In this document: piece by piece, positions 18,530-27,989 of the stretch
Layout of the letters: every line of letters starts with the position of its first letter
Position numbering within the stretch: position 1 is the first letter of the stretch
Assembly: GCA_910575555.1 (NCBI GenBank)
Contig: CAJTFX010000004.1
Location: forward strand, 228,471 to 292,470
DNA: 64,000 bases
DNA from: Lachnospiraceae bacterium
Lineage (GTDB): Bacteria; Bacillota; Clostridia; Lachnospirales; Lachnospiraceae
Reading direction: 5' to 3'
The notes under the pieces: model-generated
The model's input: only the letters and a program-made list of their open reading frames with translations
Database searches by the model: none
What the model was told of the DNA's origin: nothing
Translations under genes and position numbers: made by a program

Positions 18530-18563
18530 AAAACAATTATTGACATATGTTAATAATTGTTTT
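18530..18563. promoter_or_regulatory. 34-bp near-perfect palindromic operator
   Basis: AAAACAATTATT (18530-18541) is the exact complement of AATAATTGTTTT (18552-18563). The ten central bases, GACATATGTT with its neighbours, are also symmetric except for one pair. It covers the -35 box and the whole spacer of the promoter below, so a bound dimer or pair of dimers would block RNA polymerase. The DUF134 helix-turn-helix product of the next gene is the obvious candidate binder (inference). Confidence 0.8.
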
Positions 18564-18568
18564 ATACT
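18540..18568 (+). promoter_or_regulatory. Consensus promoter of the DUF134-NifX gene
   Basis: TTGACA (18540-18545), 17-base spacer, TATACT (18563-18568). The boxes match the sigma-A consensus at 11 of 12 positions. The start codon is 68 bases further on. Confidence 0.85.
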
Positions 18569-18636
18569 GTAACAAGCGTATCAAACACGCTTTGAACTGT
18601 TGCATCGGAATCAGACAGAATTCAGGAGGAACTGAT

Positions 18637-19380
18637 ATGGCCCGTCCCAGTAAACCCAGAAAAGTATGCAGAATGCCCATCTGCACCCGTTTTTTTGCCG
18701 GCGGGGCTGACCCGTCGGCAAAAAACCAGGGGCTGCAGCTCAGCATTGAAGAATATGAAATCATAAGGCTTTTGGACTATCAGGGGCTGACCCAGCAGGA
18801 GGCCGCTGCCTGGATGGGAACCGGACGCACCACAGTTCAGGCGCTGTACACACAGGCCCGGCGGAAACTGGCCCGCTTTCTGGTAGAAGGTTCTTCCCTT
18901 ACCATTGACGGCGGCAGCTATCAGATTTGCACCAGTTCCCAGGGCTGCCTGAGAAACGGCAATCATAGCAGAAAAGGAGAATATTTTATGAAAATTGCAG
19001 TTACTTATGAAAACGGAGAAGTATTTCAGCATTTTGGACATTCCAGTCAGTTTAAAGTATATGAAGTGGAAAACGGAAACGTAATATCTTCTGAAATTGT
19101 AGACACCAACGGGCAGGGACACGGAGCCCTTGCAGGATTCCTACTGGGCGGCGGCGTAGATGTGCTGATTTGCGGCGGAATCGGCGGCGGCGCAAGAAAC
19201 GCTCTGGCTGAAGCAGGAATTGAACTGTATCCCGGCGCTACCGGAAATGCGGACGCTCAGGTAGAATCCTTCCTGAAAGGACAGCTTGTTTATAATCCGG
19301 ATACGGTATGCTCCCACCACTCCCACGAGGAAGGACACAGCTGCGGAACTCATGGGTGCGGTTCTGAGGGATGTCATTAA
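18637..19380 (+). CDS. DUF134 DNA-binding domain fused to NifX/NifB-type cofactor domain
   Basis: 247 residues; ATG at 18637 after AGGAGGAACTGAT. Residues 1-110 are a DUF134 protein: start RPSKPRKVCRMP, then LSIEEYEIIRLLDYQGLTQQ and a helix-turn-helix resembling sigma region 4 (EAAAWMGTGRTTVQALY). Residues 118-230 are a dinitrogenase iron-molybdenum cofactor-type domain (MKIAVTYENGEVFQHFGHSS; ICGGIGGGARNALAEAG). A His/Cys-rich tail ends the protein (CSHHSHEEGHSCGTHGCG), probably a metal site. The family occurs in anaerobes without nitrogenase and is thought to handle iron-sulfur or related cofactors. No nif gene is nearby. An internal ribosome binding site may also release the second domain alone. 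Confidence 0.85.
   Translation: MARPSKPRKVCRMPICTRFFAGGADPSAKNQGLQLSIEEYEIIRLLDYQGLTQQEAAAWMGTGRTTVQALYTQARRKLARFLVEGSSLTIDGGSYQICTSSQGCLRNGNHSRKGEYFMKIAVTYENGEVFQHFGHSSQFKVYEVENGNVISSEIVDTNGQGHGALAGFLLGGGVDVLICGGIGGGARNALAEAGIELYPGATGNADAQVESFLKGQLVYNPDTVCSHHSHEEGHSCGTHGCGSEGCH
18975..18990 (+). promoter_or_regulatory. Internal ribosome binding site and ATG before the NifX domain
   Basis: AGGAG (18975-18979) stands eight bases before an in-frame ATG (18988) exactly at the domain boundary. Initiation here would give a free 130-residue NifX-like protein. It looks like the remains of a two-gene operon whose first stop codon was lost. Confidence 0.65.
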
Positions 19381-19401
19381 ATCTGACAGCAGGTGAAAAT
19401 C

Positions 19402-19446
19402 AATAAGCCTACCTCGCTAACCTGGCCGGTTACAGGTAGGCTTATT
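19402..19446 (+). terminator. Terminator-like hairpin after the DUF134-NifX gene
   Basis: AATAAGCCTACCT (19402-19414) pairs with AGGTAGGCTTATT (19434-19446); TAACC/GGTTA forms a nested inner stem. There is no long T-run, so termination may be partial. It stands between convergent genes. Confidence 0.6.
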
Positions 19447-19547
19447 CTGATCATAGCTGGAGGCTAACCACTTTGCGGGCGGCTGCTCCTTTTCTATAAA
19501 AAAACATTTCTGTATCTGAAAATCATCGGCATTTTTAATGCATTCTT

Positions 19548-21056
19548 TTACTTCCCTTCGCTGAGGCTTGCAGTGAATTTGTCAAAGGATTTCTGGCCTG
19601 CTTCATCTCTTTTATAAACTCCGGCATGTTCCAGTACTTTGCTGAATACCAGCGCGATTTCCTTATGTAAAATATCCATTACATTTTCTTTCGTCACTTC
19701 TTTGTATTTGGGAAGGAACTCTTCGGTCCAGTCTGCATGTTTGCTGATGCTTTCCTCTGCACGGATGTCTTTTTTATTGACAATGGCCAACGCCAGAGTT
19801 TCCATTTCCTCTTTCAGCCGGGCCGGAAGAACCGCAAGACCCATCACTTCAATCAGGCCGATATTTTCTTTTTTGATATGGTGCAGCTCTGCATGGGGAT
19901 GGTAAAGTCCCATGGGATGTTCTTCTGTGGTGATATTGTTGCGCAGCACCAGATCCAGTTCGAACAAATCTCCCCGTTTTCTGGCAATGGGCGTAATGGT
20001 GTTGTGAGGCTCTCCCTCTGTTTCTGCAAAAATAAATGCGTCTTTGTCGGTATAGCCTCTCCAGGCTTCCAGTATCTTATCTGCAAGGGCAATCAGCCTG
20101 TCTGTATCCTCTCCGGCAATCCGAATCACGGACATGGGCCATTTTACAATGCCTGCCTTCACATCCTCAAAGCCCTTTACTGTAAATTCCCGCTCAACGG
20201 GAGCTTTTGCCATGGCAAATTCATAGCTTCCGCCCTGGAAATGGTCGTGGCTTAAAATAGAGCCGCCCACGATAGGCAAATCCGCATTGGAGCCCACAAT
20301 ATAATGGGGGAACTGCTTAACAAAATCAAAAAGCTTGCAGAATGTGCCGTGTTCAATTTTCATGGGAATGTGCCTGGAATTAAACACAATACAGTGCTCA
20401 TTGTAATACACATAGGGAGAATACTGGAATCCCCAACGGCTGTCCTGGATCGTAACCGGAATAATCCGGTGGTTCTGTCTGGCCGGATGATTGATGCGGC
20501 CGGCATATCCTTCATTTTCCACACACAGCAGACATTTGGGATATCCGCTCTGTTTTGCATTTTTGGCCGCCGCAATGGCTTTAGGATCTTTCTCAGGTTT
20601 GGAAAGATTGATGGTAATATCCATCTCACCATAAGGAGTCTGGGCTTTCCATTTCACATCTTTTGCAATTCGGTAGCGGCGGATATAGTCGCTGTCCTGG
20701 CTGAGATGATAATAGAAATCTGTAGCCGCCCTGGGGCCGTCTCTGTGGTAAATATCCCAGAATCTTCCAATCACGTCGCTGGGGCGGGGCATCAGCTTTG
20801 CCATCAGCTTCGTATCAAACAGGTCACGGTATACCACGCCGTTTTCTTCCAGTACGCCGTGCTCATAAGCGTAGTCTAACAGTTCCTTTAAAACAGATTC
20901 CAGATCCACATTTCTGTAGGTTTCTTCCGGTTCTTCGTATTCGTCTATCTGTAAGGTTTCCAGCAATTGGTTGGTGGTGAAAATAATGTCCTCTTCCCCA
21001 ACCAGGCCGTGCTCTAATCCGTAGCAGACTAATTTCTTGATAGCTTCGTTAATCAT
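19548..21056 (-). CDS. galT: UDP-glucose--hexose-1-phosphate uridylyltransferase (class II)
   Basis: 502 residues, the length of the Firmicutes-type (class II) enzyme rather than the 350-residue E. coli type. It swaps galactose-1-phosphate for glucose-1-phosphate on UDP in the Leloir pathway. The active-site region is GGSILSHDHFQGG (about residues 262-274). TTEEHPMGLYHPHAELHHIKKENIG carries further conserved His residues. It follows galK by 20 bases on the minus strand and shares its promoter. Confidence 0.95.
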   Translation of the reverse strand: MINEAIKKLVCYGLEHGLVGEEDIIFTTNQLLETLQIDEYEEPEETYRNVDLESVLKELLDYAYEHGVLEENGVVYRDLFDTKLMAKLMPRPSDVIGRFWDIYHRDGPRAATDFYYHLSQDSDYIRRYRIAKDVKWKAQTPYGEMDITINLSKPEKDPKAIAAAKNAKQSGYPKCLLCVENEGYAGRINHPARQNHRIIPVTIQDSRWGFQYSPYVYYNEHCIVFNSRHIPMKIEHGTFCKLFDFVKQFPHYIVGSNADLPIVGGSILSHDHFQGGSYEFAMAKAPVEREFTVKGFEDVKAGIVKWPMSVIRIAGEDTDRLIALADKILEAWRGYTDKDAFIFAETEGEPHNTITPIARKRGDLFELDLVLRNNITTEEHPMGLYHPHAELHHIKKENIGLIEVMGLAVLPARLKEEMETLALAIVNKKDIRAEESISKHADWTEEFLPKYKEVTKENVMDILHKEIALVFSKVLEHAGVYKRDEAGQKSFDKFTASLSEGK

Positions 21057-21076
21057 AAGGGGATCTTCCTTTCTTT

Positions 21077-22360
21077 TTAATCTAAAACTTTTATTCCGCC
21101 GAAGGGACGTACCTTCAGCACATGGCAGGAGTCCTCGCCGTAGAGGTTATCCAGGGCTTCTCTGTACTCTTCCACAAAATCATCTGCCACAAACGCCTGA
21201 ATGGTTCCGGCAAATCCGCCGCCGTGCACACGGCTTGCCCCATGGCCCGGGAGGATGGAGTCGCTGACTGCAAGGCCCATGGAAACGCTCTGGTTCTGCA
21301 CGTCTTTATTGGTGTAAATATTCTGAAGATACTTGAAGGAAGAATCACCGGATTCTTTCACGGTATCCAAGAATTTCTGGAAGTCTCCGGCTTTTAAGGC
21401 TGCAACCTCCCGCTCCACCCGCTTATCTTCCTCAAAGAAATGCAGGGCCCGCAGCACCGGACGATCGCCGCATTCCTTCCGGACGCCGGGGATATTTTTA
21501 TAAAATTCCGCTATATCTACTTCTCTTAAAAATTCTTTTCCGAAAAATCCTGCCACCTTCTTCATTTCCTGGGGAATCATGGCATAATCATCGGTTAAAT
21601 CCGCATGAGAGCCTTTGGTGTCTGTAATACAGAGGCTGTGATGATAAGAGCTGAAATCCACCTCCACTTTCTCCACCACAGGATGCTCCGGATCTGCAAA
21701 ATCAATATGTATCAGGCCGCCCACAGAACATGCCATCTGATCCATCAGGCCGCAGGGTTTGCCGAAATACACATTTTCCGCATACTGAGCCACCTGCGCA
21801 ATCTCCACCGGACTGACGGACATCTCATTGTACAAACCGGAAAGGATGGTGCCTACAAGCACCTCAAAAGCTGCAGAGCTTGACATTCCCGCCCCGTTTA
21901 ACACGTTGCTGGTCACATACGCCTGAAATCCTCCGATCTCATGGCCGTTTTTCTTAAGGCCGTAAGCCATTCCCCGAATCAGGCCGGCAGAGGTGCCTTC
22001 TTCCGCATCCCGCTTTTCTAGCTGGGCAAGATCCACGGTAATCATGGGATACCCGTCTGACAAAAGCTTAATCACAGGCTCTTTGGACTTGCGCACCACT
22101 GCAATGGCATCCAGATTAATAGATGCTGCAATCACCTCTCCATGCTGGTGATCTGTGTGGTTGCCTCCCACTTCGCTTCTGCCTGCCGCACTGTACAGTT
22201 CTGCTTCTCCCGCTCCAAATAATTCTTCAAACTTGCGGATTGCCTCCTGATAACGCTCATTCTGATAATCCAAAACGCCCGGGTCCACATAAATCTCTTT
22301 CAGACGTTCCTGATGCTTCTTAGCCGCAAATTCTTCCAGTAATACTTTTGTTTCTTTCAT
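21077..22360 (-). CDS. galK: Galactokinase
   Basis: 427 residues. It phosphorylates galactose at C1 with ATP. GHMP-kinase motifs: I at GRSEVGGNHTDHQ (about residues 61-73), the clostridial variant; II at VLNGAGMSSSAAFEVLVG (about 153-170), which binds ATP phosphates; III at SRVHGGGFAGTIQAF near the C-terminus. First gene of galKT, transcribed from a near-consensus promoter whose spacer contains an operator-like site. Confidence 0.95.
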   Translation of the reverse strand: MKETKVLLEEFAAKKHQERLKEIYVDPGVLDYQNERYQEAIRKFEELFGAGEAELYSAAGRSEVGGNHTDHQHGEVIAASINLDAIAVVRKSKEPVIKLLSDGYPMITVDLAQLEKRDAEEGTSAGLIRGMAYGLKKNGHEIGGFQAYVTSNVLNGAGMSSSAAFEVLVGTILSGLYNEMSVSPVEIAQVAQYAENVYFGKPCGLMDQMACSVGGLIHIDFADPEHPVVEKVEVDFSSYHHSLCITDTKGSHADLTDDYAMIPQEMKKVAGFFGKEFLREVDIAEFYKNIPGVRKECGDRPVLRALHFFEEDKRVEREVAALKAGDFQKFLDTVKESGDSSFKYLQNIYTNKDVQNQSVSMGLAVSDSILPGHGASRVHGGGFAGTIQAFVADDFVEEYREALDNLYGEDSCHVLKVRPFGGIKVLD

Positions 22361-22426
22361 TGGCCTTTGCCCGCCTTTCTTATTTTATTTGCACCTTTTC
22401 AGGTTCTTTTCCATGGTTCTATGGAT

Positions 22427-22455
22427 ATTATAATTGCTCTTTAGTAAACAGTCAA
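22427..22455 (-). promoter_or_regulatory. Promoter of galKT with operator in the spacer
   Basis: Minus-strand TTGACT (22450-22455), 17-base spacer, TATAAT (22427-22432). The spacer contains GTTTACTAAA, the motif repeated through this intergenic region, so repressor binding would directly occlude polymerase. Confidence 0.85.
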
Positions 22456-22656
22456 TATTTTTAGTAAATTCATTTAGAAATTTCTGATGCAAAATTCCTG
22501 CTCTTTCGATTATGCTTCACCTATTACTCCGGCGGTTAAATATTCTGCTGTTACAGATATTTAGTAAATTTACTATGAAAGCCCTCTGGCTTCCATAGTA
22601 TGGATGGCCATGGGGCCCGCCAGACGGCAGGCTGAGTATGATGGCAGTTTACTAAA
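22440..22656. promoter_or_regulatory. Four operator-like TTTAGTAAA sites between galK and the repressor
   Basis: TTTAGTAAAC at 22440-22449, TTTAGTAAATT at 22460-22470, the perfect 14-bp palindrome TAGTAAATTTACTA at 22562-22575, and GTTTACTAAA at 22647-22656. They flank both gene starts in the galK-lacI interval. A LacI-family repressor encoded next door would be expected to bind such sites and loop DNA between them. Confidence 0.7.
22522..22547 (+). repeat. Copy 1 of a dispersed leader motif (TTACTCCGGCGG)
   Basis: 26 bases identical to the minus-strand copy at 24863-24888. A TATGCT -10-like hexamer (22511-22516) ends six bases before the A at 22523, so the motif would begin at the transcription start. 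No -35 box is obvious. See the other copies at 24863, 44699 and 59788. Confidence 0.7.
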
Positions 22657-22676
22657 TTAACAGTTCCATTTTGTGA

Positions 22677-23791
<1,115 letters not shown>

Positions 23792-23802
23792 CAGAAAGCT
23801 TC

Positions 23803-24843
23803 TTACAAAACAATCTCCCGGAGCATCTGCTCAGCCCCTGTTCCGTCCGCCGTTTCACGGCCCTTTTTGCTCATCTTCACCCGTCTTTTGGCATCTGCCG
23901 CCAAAAGCTTCAGCTCCCGGCACACTCCTGCCAGAAAATCCGGTTTCTTCCGACAGTCTCCGGCATTTACCATAATTCCACGGGCCTCAAAGGCTGACGC
24001 TCCGGGAATCTGGTTGTCTGCCAGTACATAAGTGATGGTGGGCACGCCGCAGGCCGACAATTCATACAGCGTAGAGCCTGCCGCTGATATGGCCGCGTCA
24101 CAGTTTAACATTAATTCTGACATACGGCGCACATTCTCATGAAGGAAAATCCAGGAATGGCGGGCGGCAATTTCTTTGATTTCTTCCCTGTCCGGCTCTA
24201 AGGAATTCAGAATAAAATGAAACTCACAGCGGCCTGCCAGTTCCCTGTCCTGGATAAAACAATTTAAGAATTTCAGCGCCATACGCTCCGGGTCTGCCCC
24301 GCCTACGGATACAAGAACACGCTCCATATGCGCCCGGACAGGCGGGACTTCAGAAAGCTGAAATTCTTTCCGCAAAGGCACGTATCCGGTTCCTAAAAGC
24401 AGCTCTGGCATTGTTGTATTTTCCCCGGAATACAGGGATTCATAATCCTCCCTGTCAGCATAAATATTATAATTAATCAGTACGTCCGCCGGATAGGCAA
24501 ACGCAAGCACATCGTCCAGATAGATTGTTTTGCCGTAAGCTCCCAGTCTCTTCAAATAATCCGGCGTTACATAATAGCTGTCGATAAAAACAGCATCCGG
24601 CCCAACCCGGGTTAAGACGGGGTCTAAGGCCGGCCATTCACGGTCCATATCAGAATATAATGTATTCATTACCACACAGGAAAATCCCCTGTCCTGAATC
24701 AATTTTTCAAAAGAAGCGTCCGCAGTCACATAGACACATTCCAGTCCCAGTTCCCGGGCCGCCTCTCCGACGGACAGACAGCGCATGATATGGCCTGCGC
24801 CGATTGTGGCATTTCCGTCGGCACGGAATAATAATTTTTTCAT
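23803..24843 (-). CDS. pseG: PseG-type UDP-sugar hydrolase
   Basis: About 346 residues. PseG removes UDP from UDP-2,4-diacetamido-2,4,6-trideoxy-beta-L-altropyranose to release the free sugar for PseI. Signatures: FRADGNATIGAGHIMRCL (residues 5-22) with the catalytic His in GAGH, then LVSVGGADP and the GT-B nucleotide site AAGSTLYELSACGVPTI. ATG 24843 fits family N-termini; a GTG three codons earlier is possible because ribosome-binding spacing is ambiguous. Last gene of the glycosylation island, it seems to have its own promoter and a leader with the dispersed motif. Confidence 0.9.
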   Translation of the reverse strand: MKKLLFRADGNATIGAGHIMRCLSVGEAARELGLECVYVTADASFEKLIQDRGFSCVVMNTLYSDMDREWPALDPVLTRVGPDAVFIDSYYVTPDYLKRLGAYGKTIYLDDVLAFAYPADVLINYNIYADREDYESLYSGENTTMPELLLGTGYVPLRKEFQLSEVPPVRAHMERVLVSVGGADPERMALKFLNCFIQDRELAGRCEFHFILNSLEPDREEIKEIAARHSWIFLHENVRRMSELMLNCDAAISAAGSTLYELSACGVPTITYVLADNQIPGASAFEARGIMVNAGDCRKKPDFLAGVCRELKLLAADAKRRVKMSKKGRETADGTGAEQMLREIVL

Positions 24844-24862
24844 TGTTTTCACTGTTCCCTTT

Positions 24863-24888
24863 CAGAATATTTAACCGCCGGAGTAATA
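24863..24888 (-). repeat. Copy 2 of the dispersed leader motif, in the pseG leader
   Basis: 26 bases identical to 22522-22547. A TACAAT hexamer ends six bases before the motif on the minus strand, so transcription would begin at its A. The motif then occupies the pseG 5' leader, ending about 20 bases before the start codon. Confidence 0.75.
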
Positions 24889-24952
24889 CTGTTATTGTAG
24901 CAGATTTATCTGGTATTTGGAACAGTTTTTTCTGTTGTCTTTCAGGAAATAT

Positions 24953-25849
24953 TTATTTCGTTTTCCACAAATTCGGCAGAATGATTTCTTCTTCCACATT
25001 CCCAAACCGCTGTTGAATGCTCTGCAAAAATTCACTTGGAAGCTGCTCCCCAAATTTTTCCATATGCTCCTGCAGCTGTTTTGCATGGTCCACCCCAACT
25101 GCAACATAATCAATATAAGGATTCTGCGCAGGATAATTCAAAAGAGCGCTCACCTTATCTATTTGAAATTCCTTTAATAAATTGTCAAACTCATATAAAT
25201 ACCTTTTTGCATTTTCTAAACAATCCGGAATATTATCATAATCCATCATAAATAAACCTTGCAGAAAGGCGCTTCTTGTAAACATCGTTATCCCTTTTGA
25301 CTTTGCTTTTTTTAAGAAACCAGTCGTATCTCCCCGCTGATCAAAAATATTATAGGGCATCTGTACGAAATCAATGATTCCGCTCTCAACCGCTGCTTCT
25401 CCTTCTCTTATATGATAAATGGAGATACCTATATGTTCTATCAGTCCGTCCTGTTTCATCCTGTCTAAAGCCGCAACTGCCTTACGGTCATAAATATACT
25501 CTGCTTTATGCAATAAATAACCGAATAGCCGCTGCATCTTAAGCCTTTCCAAAGAACCGTAAATTTCATCTGCCAATCTTCCCTGCACATCCGTTGCATT
25601 TTCAAGGGTTTCCGGACGCAGCTTTGACACCACTTTAAAGTTTTCTTCTTCGAGCTGTCTTGCTTTCCTATATTTACCAAGAAGTTCTTCCGCATTGCCA
25701 TAAGCTGCAGCTGTATCAAAAACCTTTATCCCATGGGCAACTGCTAAATCCAATATTTCAAAAACCTCTTGTTCCGACGGTTTTCCAGAGGTATTGTTAA
25801 TCCCGTAATCCATTCCGAATTGAACGGTGCCCAAACATAATTCTGACAT
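24953..25849 (-). CDS. Aldo/keto reductase
   Basis: 298 residues with the TIM-barrel aldo/keto reductase pattern. The catalytic tetrad is readable: Asp and Tyr in VFDTAAAYG (about residues 43-51), Lys in VVSKLR, His in YLLHKAE. The Asn of the usual NADPH-binding QxxYN segment is in VQMPYN. Within a nonulosonate cluster it may oxidise or reduce a keto-sugar intermediate, producing a variant of the standard sugar (inference). Its ATG directly abuts the stop of the cytidylyltransferase gene. Confidence 0.85.
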   Translation of the reverse strand: MSELCLGTVQFGMDYGINNTSGKPSEQEVFEILDLAVAHGIKVFDTAAAYGNAEELLGKYRKARQLEEENFKVVSKLRPETLENATDVQGRLADEIYGSLERLKMQRLFGYLLHKAEYIYDRKAVAALDRMKQDGLIEHIGISIYHIREGEAAVESGIIDFVQMPYNIFDQRGDTTGFLKKAKSKGITMFTRSAFLQGLFMMDYDNIPDCLENAKRYLYEFDNLLKEFQIDKVSALLNYPAQNPYIDYVAVGVDHAKQLQEHMEKFGEQLPSEFLQSIQQRFGNVEEEIILPNLWKTK

Positions 25850-26599
25850 TTAATTCTCTGCCTCTTCCCCCTGATATGTGACCTTTTTCTGTTCTATATC
25901 TGTATTGAGAAACTTCCATTGCGGATGTTTTTCATATTCTTTTAAAATATCCTCAAAGGAAAAATACTTGCCTTCCTGATATAAATTTTTATAAATTTCT
26001 GAAATCAGTTCTTTGTCCCGCTCTGTATCCATGGTCCAGCGCAAATAACTGTAGTCTTTTCCAACACAGGGTACGCGTTCCGCCTGGAACAGCTGCGGAT
26101 TTTTATATAAATACGGGGTCACATGTTCTATACACTGAGCGTCTGATGCACTTTCATATGCACATTTCAATGCGTCATATGTGAAAATCTCAATTGCCAT
26201 CCCCAAAGGAAGCCCCTCCCTGTAATAAATATAATCCCGCTGACTTTCCTTAAAATAAGCAATTCCGCTGTCTATGATTCCAGCGTCCACCAACGCATTA
26301 TCCCCTGTCAGCCGAACAACAATATCTGCTTTGTAATAGGAGGCGCATTCATAAAATCGTTTTAGCACATGATTTTGGCTGCCGCGCCACAATACAATAT
26401 GATTTTTCTCTGCCAGTTCTTCTACTGCATCATCCGCCGGTTCCCTGGATGTGGCAACCACAACCTCATTCACAGATTCAGACTGCCGGACTCTTTTCAC
26501 AATATGCCACAGCATGGGCTTTTTGCAAAGCTCTGTCATTATCTTCCCGGGAAGCCGCGTGGAACCCATTCTGGCCTGGACAATCGCAACTGTATTCAT
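25850..26599 (-). CDS. PseF/SpsF-type CMP-sugar cytidylyltransferase
   Basis: 249 residues. The nucleotidyltransferase start AIVQARMGSTRLPGKIM (residues 5-21) binds CTP; VVVATSREPADD and VVRLTGDNALVD (metal-binding Asp) follow. This matches the SpsF group (COG1861), which activates nonulosonic acids as CMP derivatives before glycosyl transfer. Here it would activate the PseI product for Maf. The order with SpsG/PseG and SpsE/PseI-like genes recalls the Bacillus sps operon. Confidence 0.87.
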   Translation of the reverse strand: MNTVAIVQARMGSTRLPGKIMTELCKKPMLWHIVKRVRQSESVNEVVVATSREPADDAVEELAEKNHIVLWRGSQNHVLKRFYECASYYKADIVVRLTGDNALVDAGIIDSGIAYFKESQRDYIYYREGLPLGMAIEIFTYDALKCAYESASDAQCIEHVTPYLYKNPQLFQAERVPCVGKDYSYLRWTMDTERDKELISEIYKNLYQEGKYFSFEDILKEYEKHPQWKFLNTDIEQKKVTYQGEEAEN

Positions 26600-26617
26600 T
26601 TTTTGTACACTCCATCC

Positions 26618-27349
26618 TTATATATATTGTCCGCAGTCAATCTGATAAACCTGCCCTGTAATGTTATTGGATCTTTCTCCGGCTAAAAAAATAACCAGAT
26701 TCGCCACTTCCGCAGGATCAGTCAGTTTTCTGATTGCACATTCATCCAATACCATTTTCTTAATCAATTCACTGGTATTCCTCTGTCCATCCGTATCAAT
26801 ATAGCCCGGCGCCACCACATTGCAATTCACGTTATACATCCCAAGTTCTTTTGCAATGGTTTTGGTAAATCCCTCAATTCCTGCTTTTGCCGTTGAATAT
26901 GCAAGGCTGCCTTCACGTCCCCGCAATCCATTGATAGAACCGATATTAATAATCTTCCCCTTGCCGGCCTTGATGAAATGCCCGCAAACCGCCTTACTGT
27001 AATAAAATACCGGATACAGCACATGCTGCAGCGTATATTTAAAATCCTCTTGTTCCAGCCGAACTAAAGAAGCATCCCTTGCACTGGCAGCATTATTCAC
27101 TAATACATCCAATCTCCCAAAATGTTCCATACAGGTATTTACCGCTTCTAATGCCTTTTCATACTCTGCTGCGTCAGCATTGACTGCCAGAACTTTATCC
27201 CCATAAAGTTCTGACAACCTCCGGGCATTTTCTTTGCTTTTCCAAAAAGTAAAACACACCTGATACCCTTCTTTGATAAATTCCTCCACTAAAACTCTTC
27301 CCAACCCCGACGCTCCCCCAGTAATCAAAACAACTTTTTGTTCTTCCAT
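26618..27349 (-). CDS. Short-chain dehydrogenase/reductase (FabG-like)
   Basis: 243 residues of classical SDR type. NAD(P) site TGGASGLGR (about residues 10-18), NNAA motif (VLVNNAASARD), catalytic Ser in NIGSINGLRG, and Tyr-Lys in YSTAKAG. The C-terminus VYQIDCGQYI resembles FabG-type ends. Its place between GNAT and cytidylyltransferase genes suggests it modifies the nonulosonate precursor rather than acts in fatty acid synthesis. It overlaps the upstream gene by 25 bases. Confidence 0.87.
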   Translation of the reverse strand: MEEQKVVLITGGASGLGRVLVEEFIKEGYQVCFTFWKSKENARRLSELYGDKVLAVNADAAEYEKALEAVNTCMEHFGRLDVLVNNAASARDASLVRLEQEDFKYTLQHVLYPVFYYSKAVCGHFIKAGKGKIINIGSINGLRGREGSLAYSTAKAGIEGFTKTIAKELGMYNVNCNVVAPGYIDTDGQRNTSELIKKMVLDECAIRKLTDPAEVANLVIFLAGERSNNITGQVYQIDCGQYI

Positions 27350-27870
27350 CTCTTACCGTCTTTCTTTTCCAACGTTTTCCGATATGTAACAAAATTTCCC
27401 ACTGTCTCAAGCCATACAAATCCAAGGTTCCCAATAAAACTGATGGATTCCTGATTGTCCCCATGAATTCTTGCAACCGCCCCATGGCAGAGCCACTGGT
27501 CTGATGCAAATTTCAGAATTCGCTCCACTGCTTCAGCGGCATACCCCTTTCCCCGAAATTCAGGCGCAAGAAGATAGCTCACTTCCACTTCCGCTTCAGC
27601 ATCACCGGCTTTTTCCCGCTTTATGCCAAAAATGCCCACACGCTTTCCTGTGGCTTTCTCTGCCGCTACCCAGTCCACCCGGTTATTTTGATGTAAATAC
27701 CGGTTTTTGTACCAGTCCAGATGCTCCTCTGCCGTCAATGGATGGGGTGATAAAAAATACCGGTACACTTCCGGGTCCGAGCGCCATTTGACAATCAGCG
27801 ACGTATCTTTCTCTGTAATTTCACACAGCATCAGCCTCTCTGCCTCCAGTCTGGACACTCCGGCATTCAC
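27325..27870 (-). CDS. GNAT N-acetyltransferase, PseH-like
   Basis: About 181 residues of RimJ/PseH-type GNAT: LEAERLMLCEITEKD near the start, WRSDPEVYRYF, then the acetyl-CoA loop LLAPEFRGKGYAAEAVERIL and the final GFVWLETVGNFVTYRKTL. PseH acetylates the C4 amine made by PseC. I chose a GTG at 27870 that overlaps the stop of the gene fragment before it (GTGA). Further upstream the same frame crosses sequence clearly belonging to that fragment in another register, so it cannot be native. A later ATG at 27831 is the alternative. Confidence 0.8.
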   Translation of the reverse strand: MNAGVSRLEAERLMLCEITEKDTSLIVKWRSDPEVYRYFLSPHPLTAEEHLDWYKNRYLHQNNRVDWVAAEKATGKRVGIFGIKREKAGDAEAEVEVSYLLAPEFRGKGYAAEAVERILKFASDQWLCHGAVARIHGDNQESISFIGNLGFVWLETVGNFVTYRKTLEKKDGKRWKNKKLF

Positions 27871-27989
27871 GCTGCGCACCAGTTTTCTTTCAACTTTTCT
27901 TTCCATAACACAACTTTGTGTCCAAGATTTTTCATCCACTCAAACAACTCTAAAGCACATTCATTCCCGTATAAACAAAGAATCTTCAT
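27867..27989 (-). pseudogene. Remnant of a formyltransferase-like gene (40 codons)
   Basis: ATG at 27989 overlaps the pseI stop (ATGA) and follows GGACTGGAGGA, a good ribosome binding site. It encodes 40 residues beginning MKILCLYGNECALELFEW and containing GHKVVLWKEKLKENWC, which resembles the N-terminus of formyltransferase-family sugar enzymes found in nonulosonate loci. The frame then stops and the GNAT gene begins at once. The rest of the usual 200-plus residues is absent, so a deletion seems to have joined the two genes. It is too short for the usual open-reading-frame cut-off. Assignment rests on pattern memory only. Confidence 0.55.

Noticed and set aside
19402..19446. Riboswitch-like nested hairpin
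   Set aside because: It lies after the stop of a plus-strand gene and before a convergent gene, so a terminator is the simpler reading.
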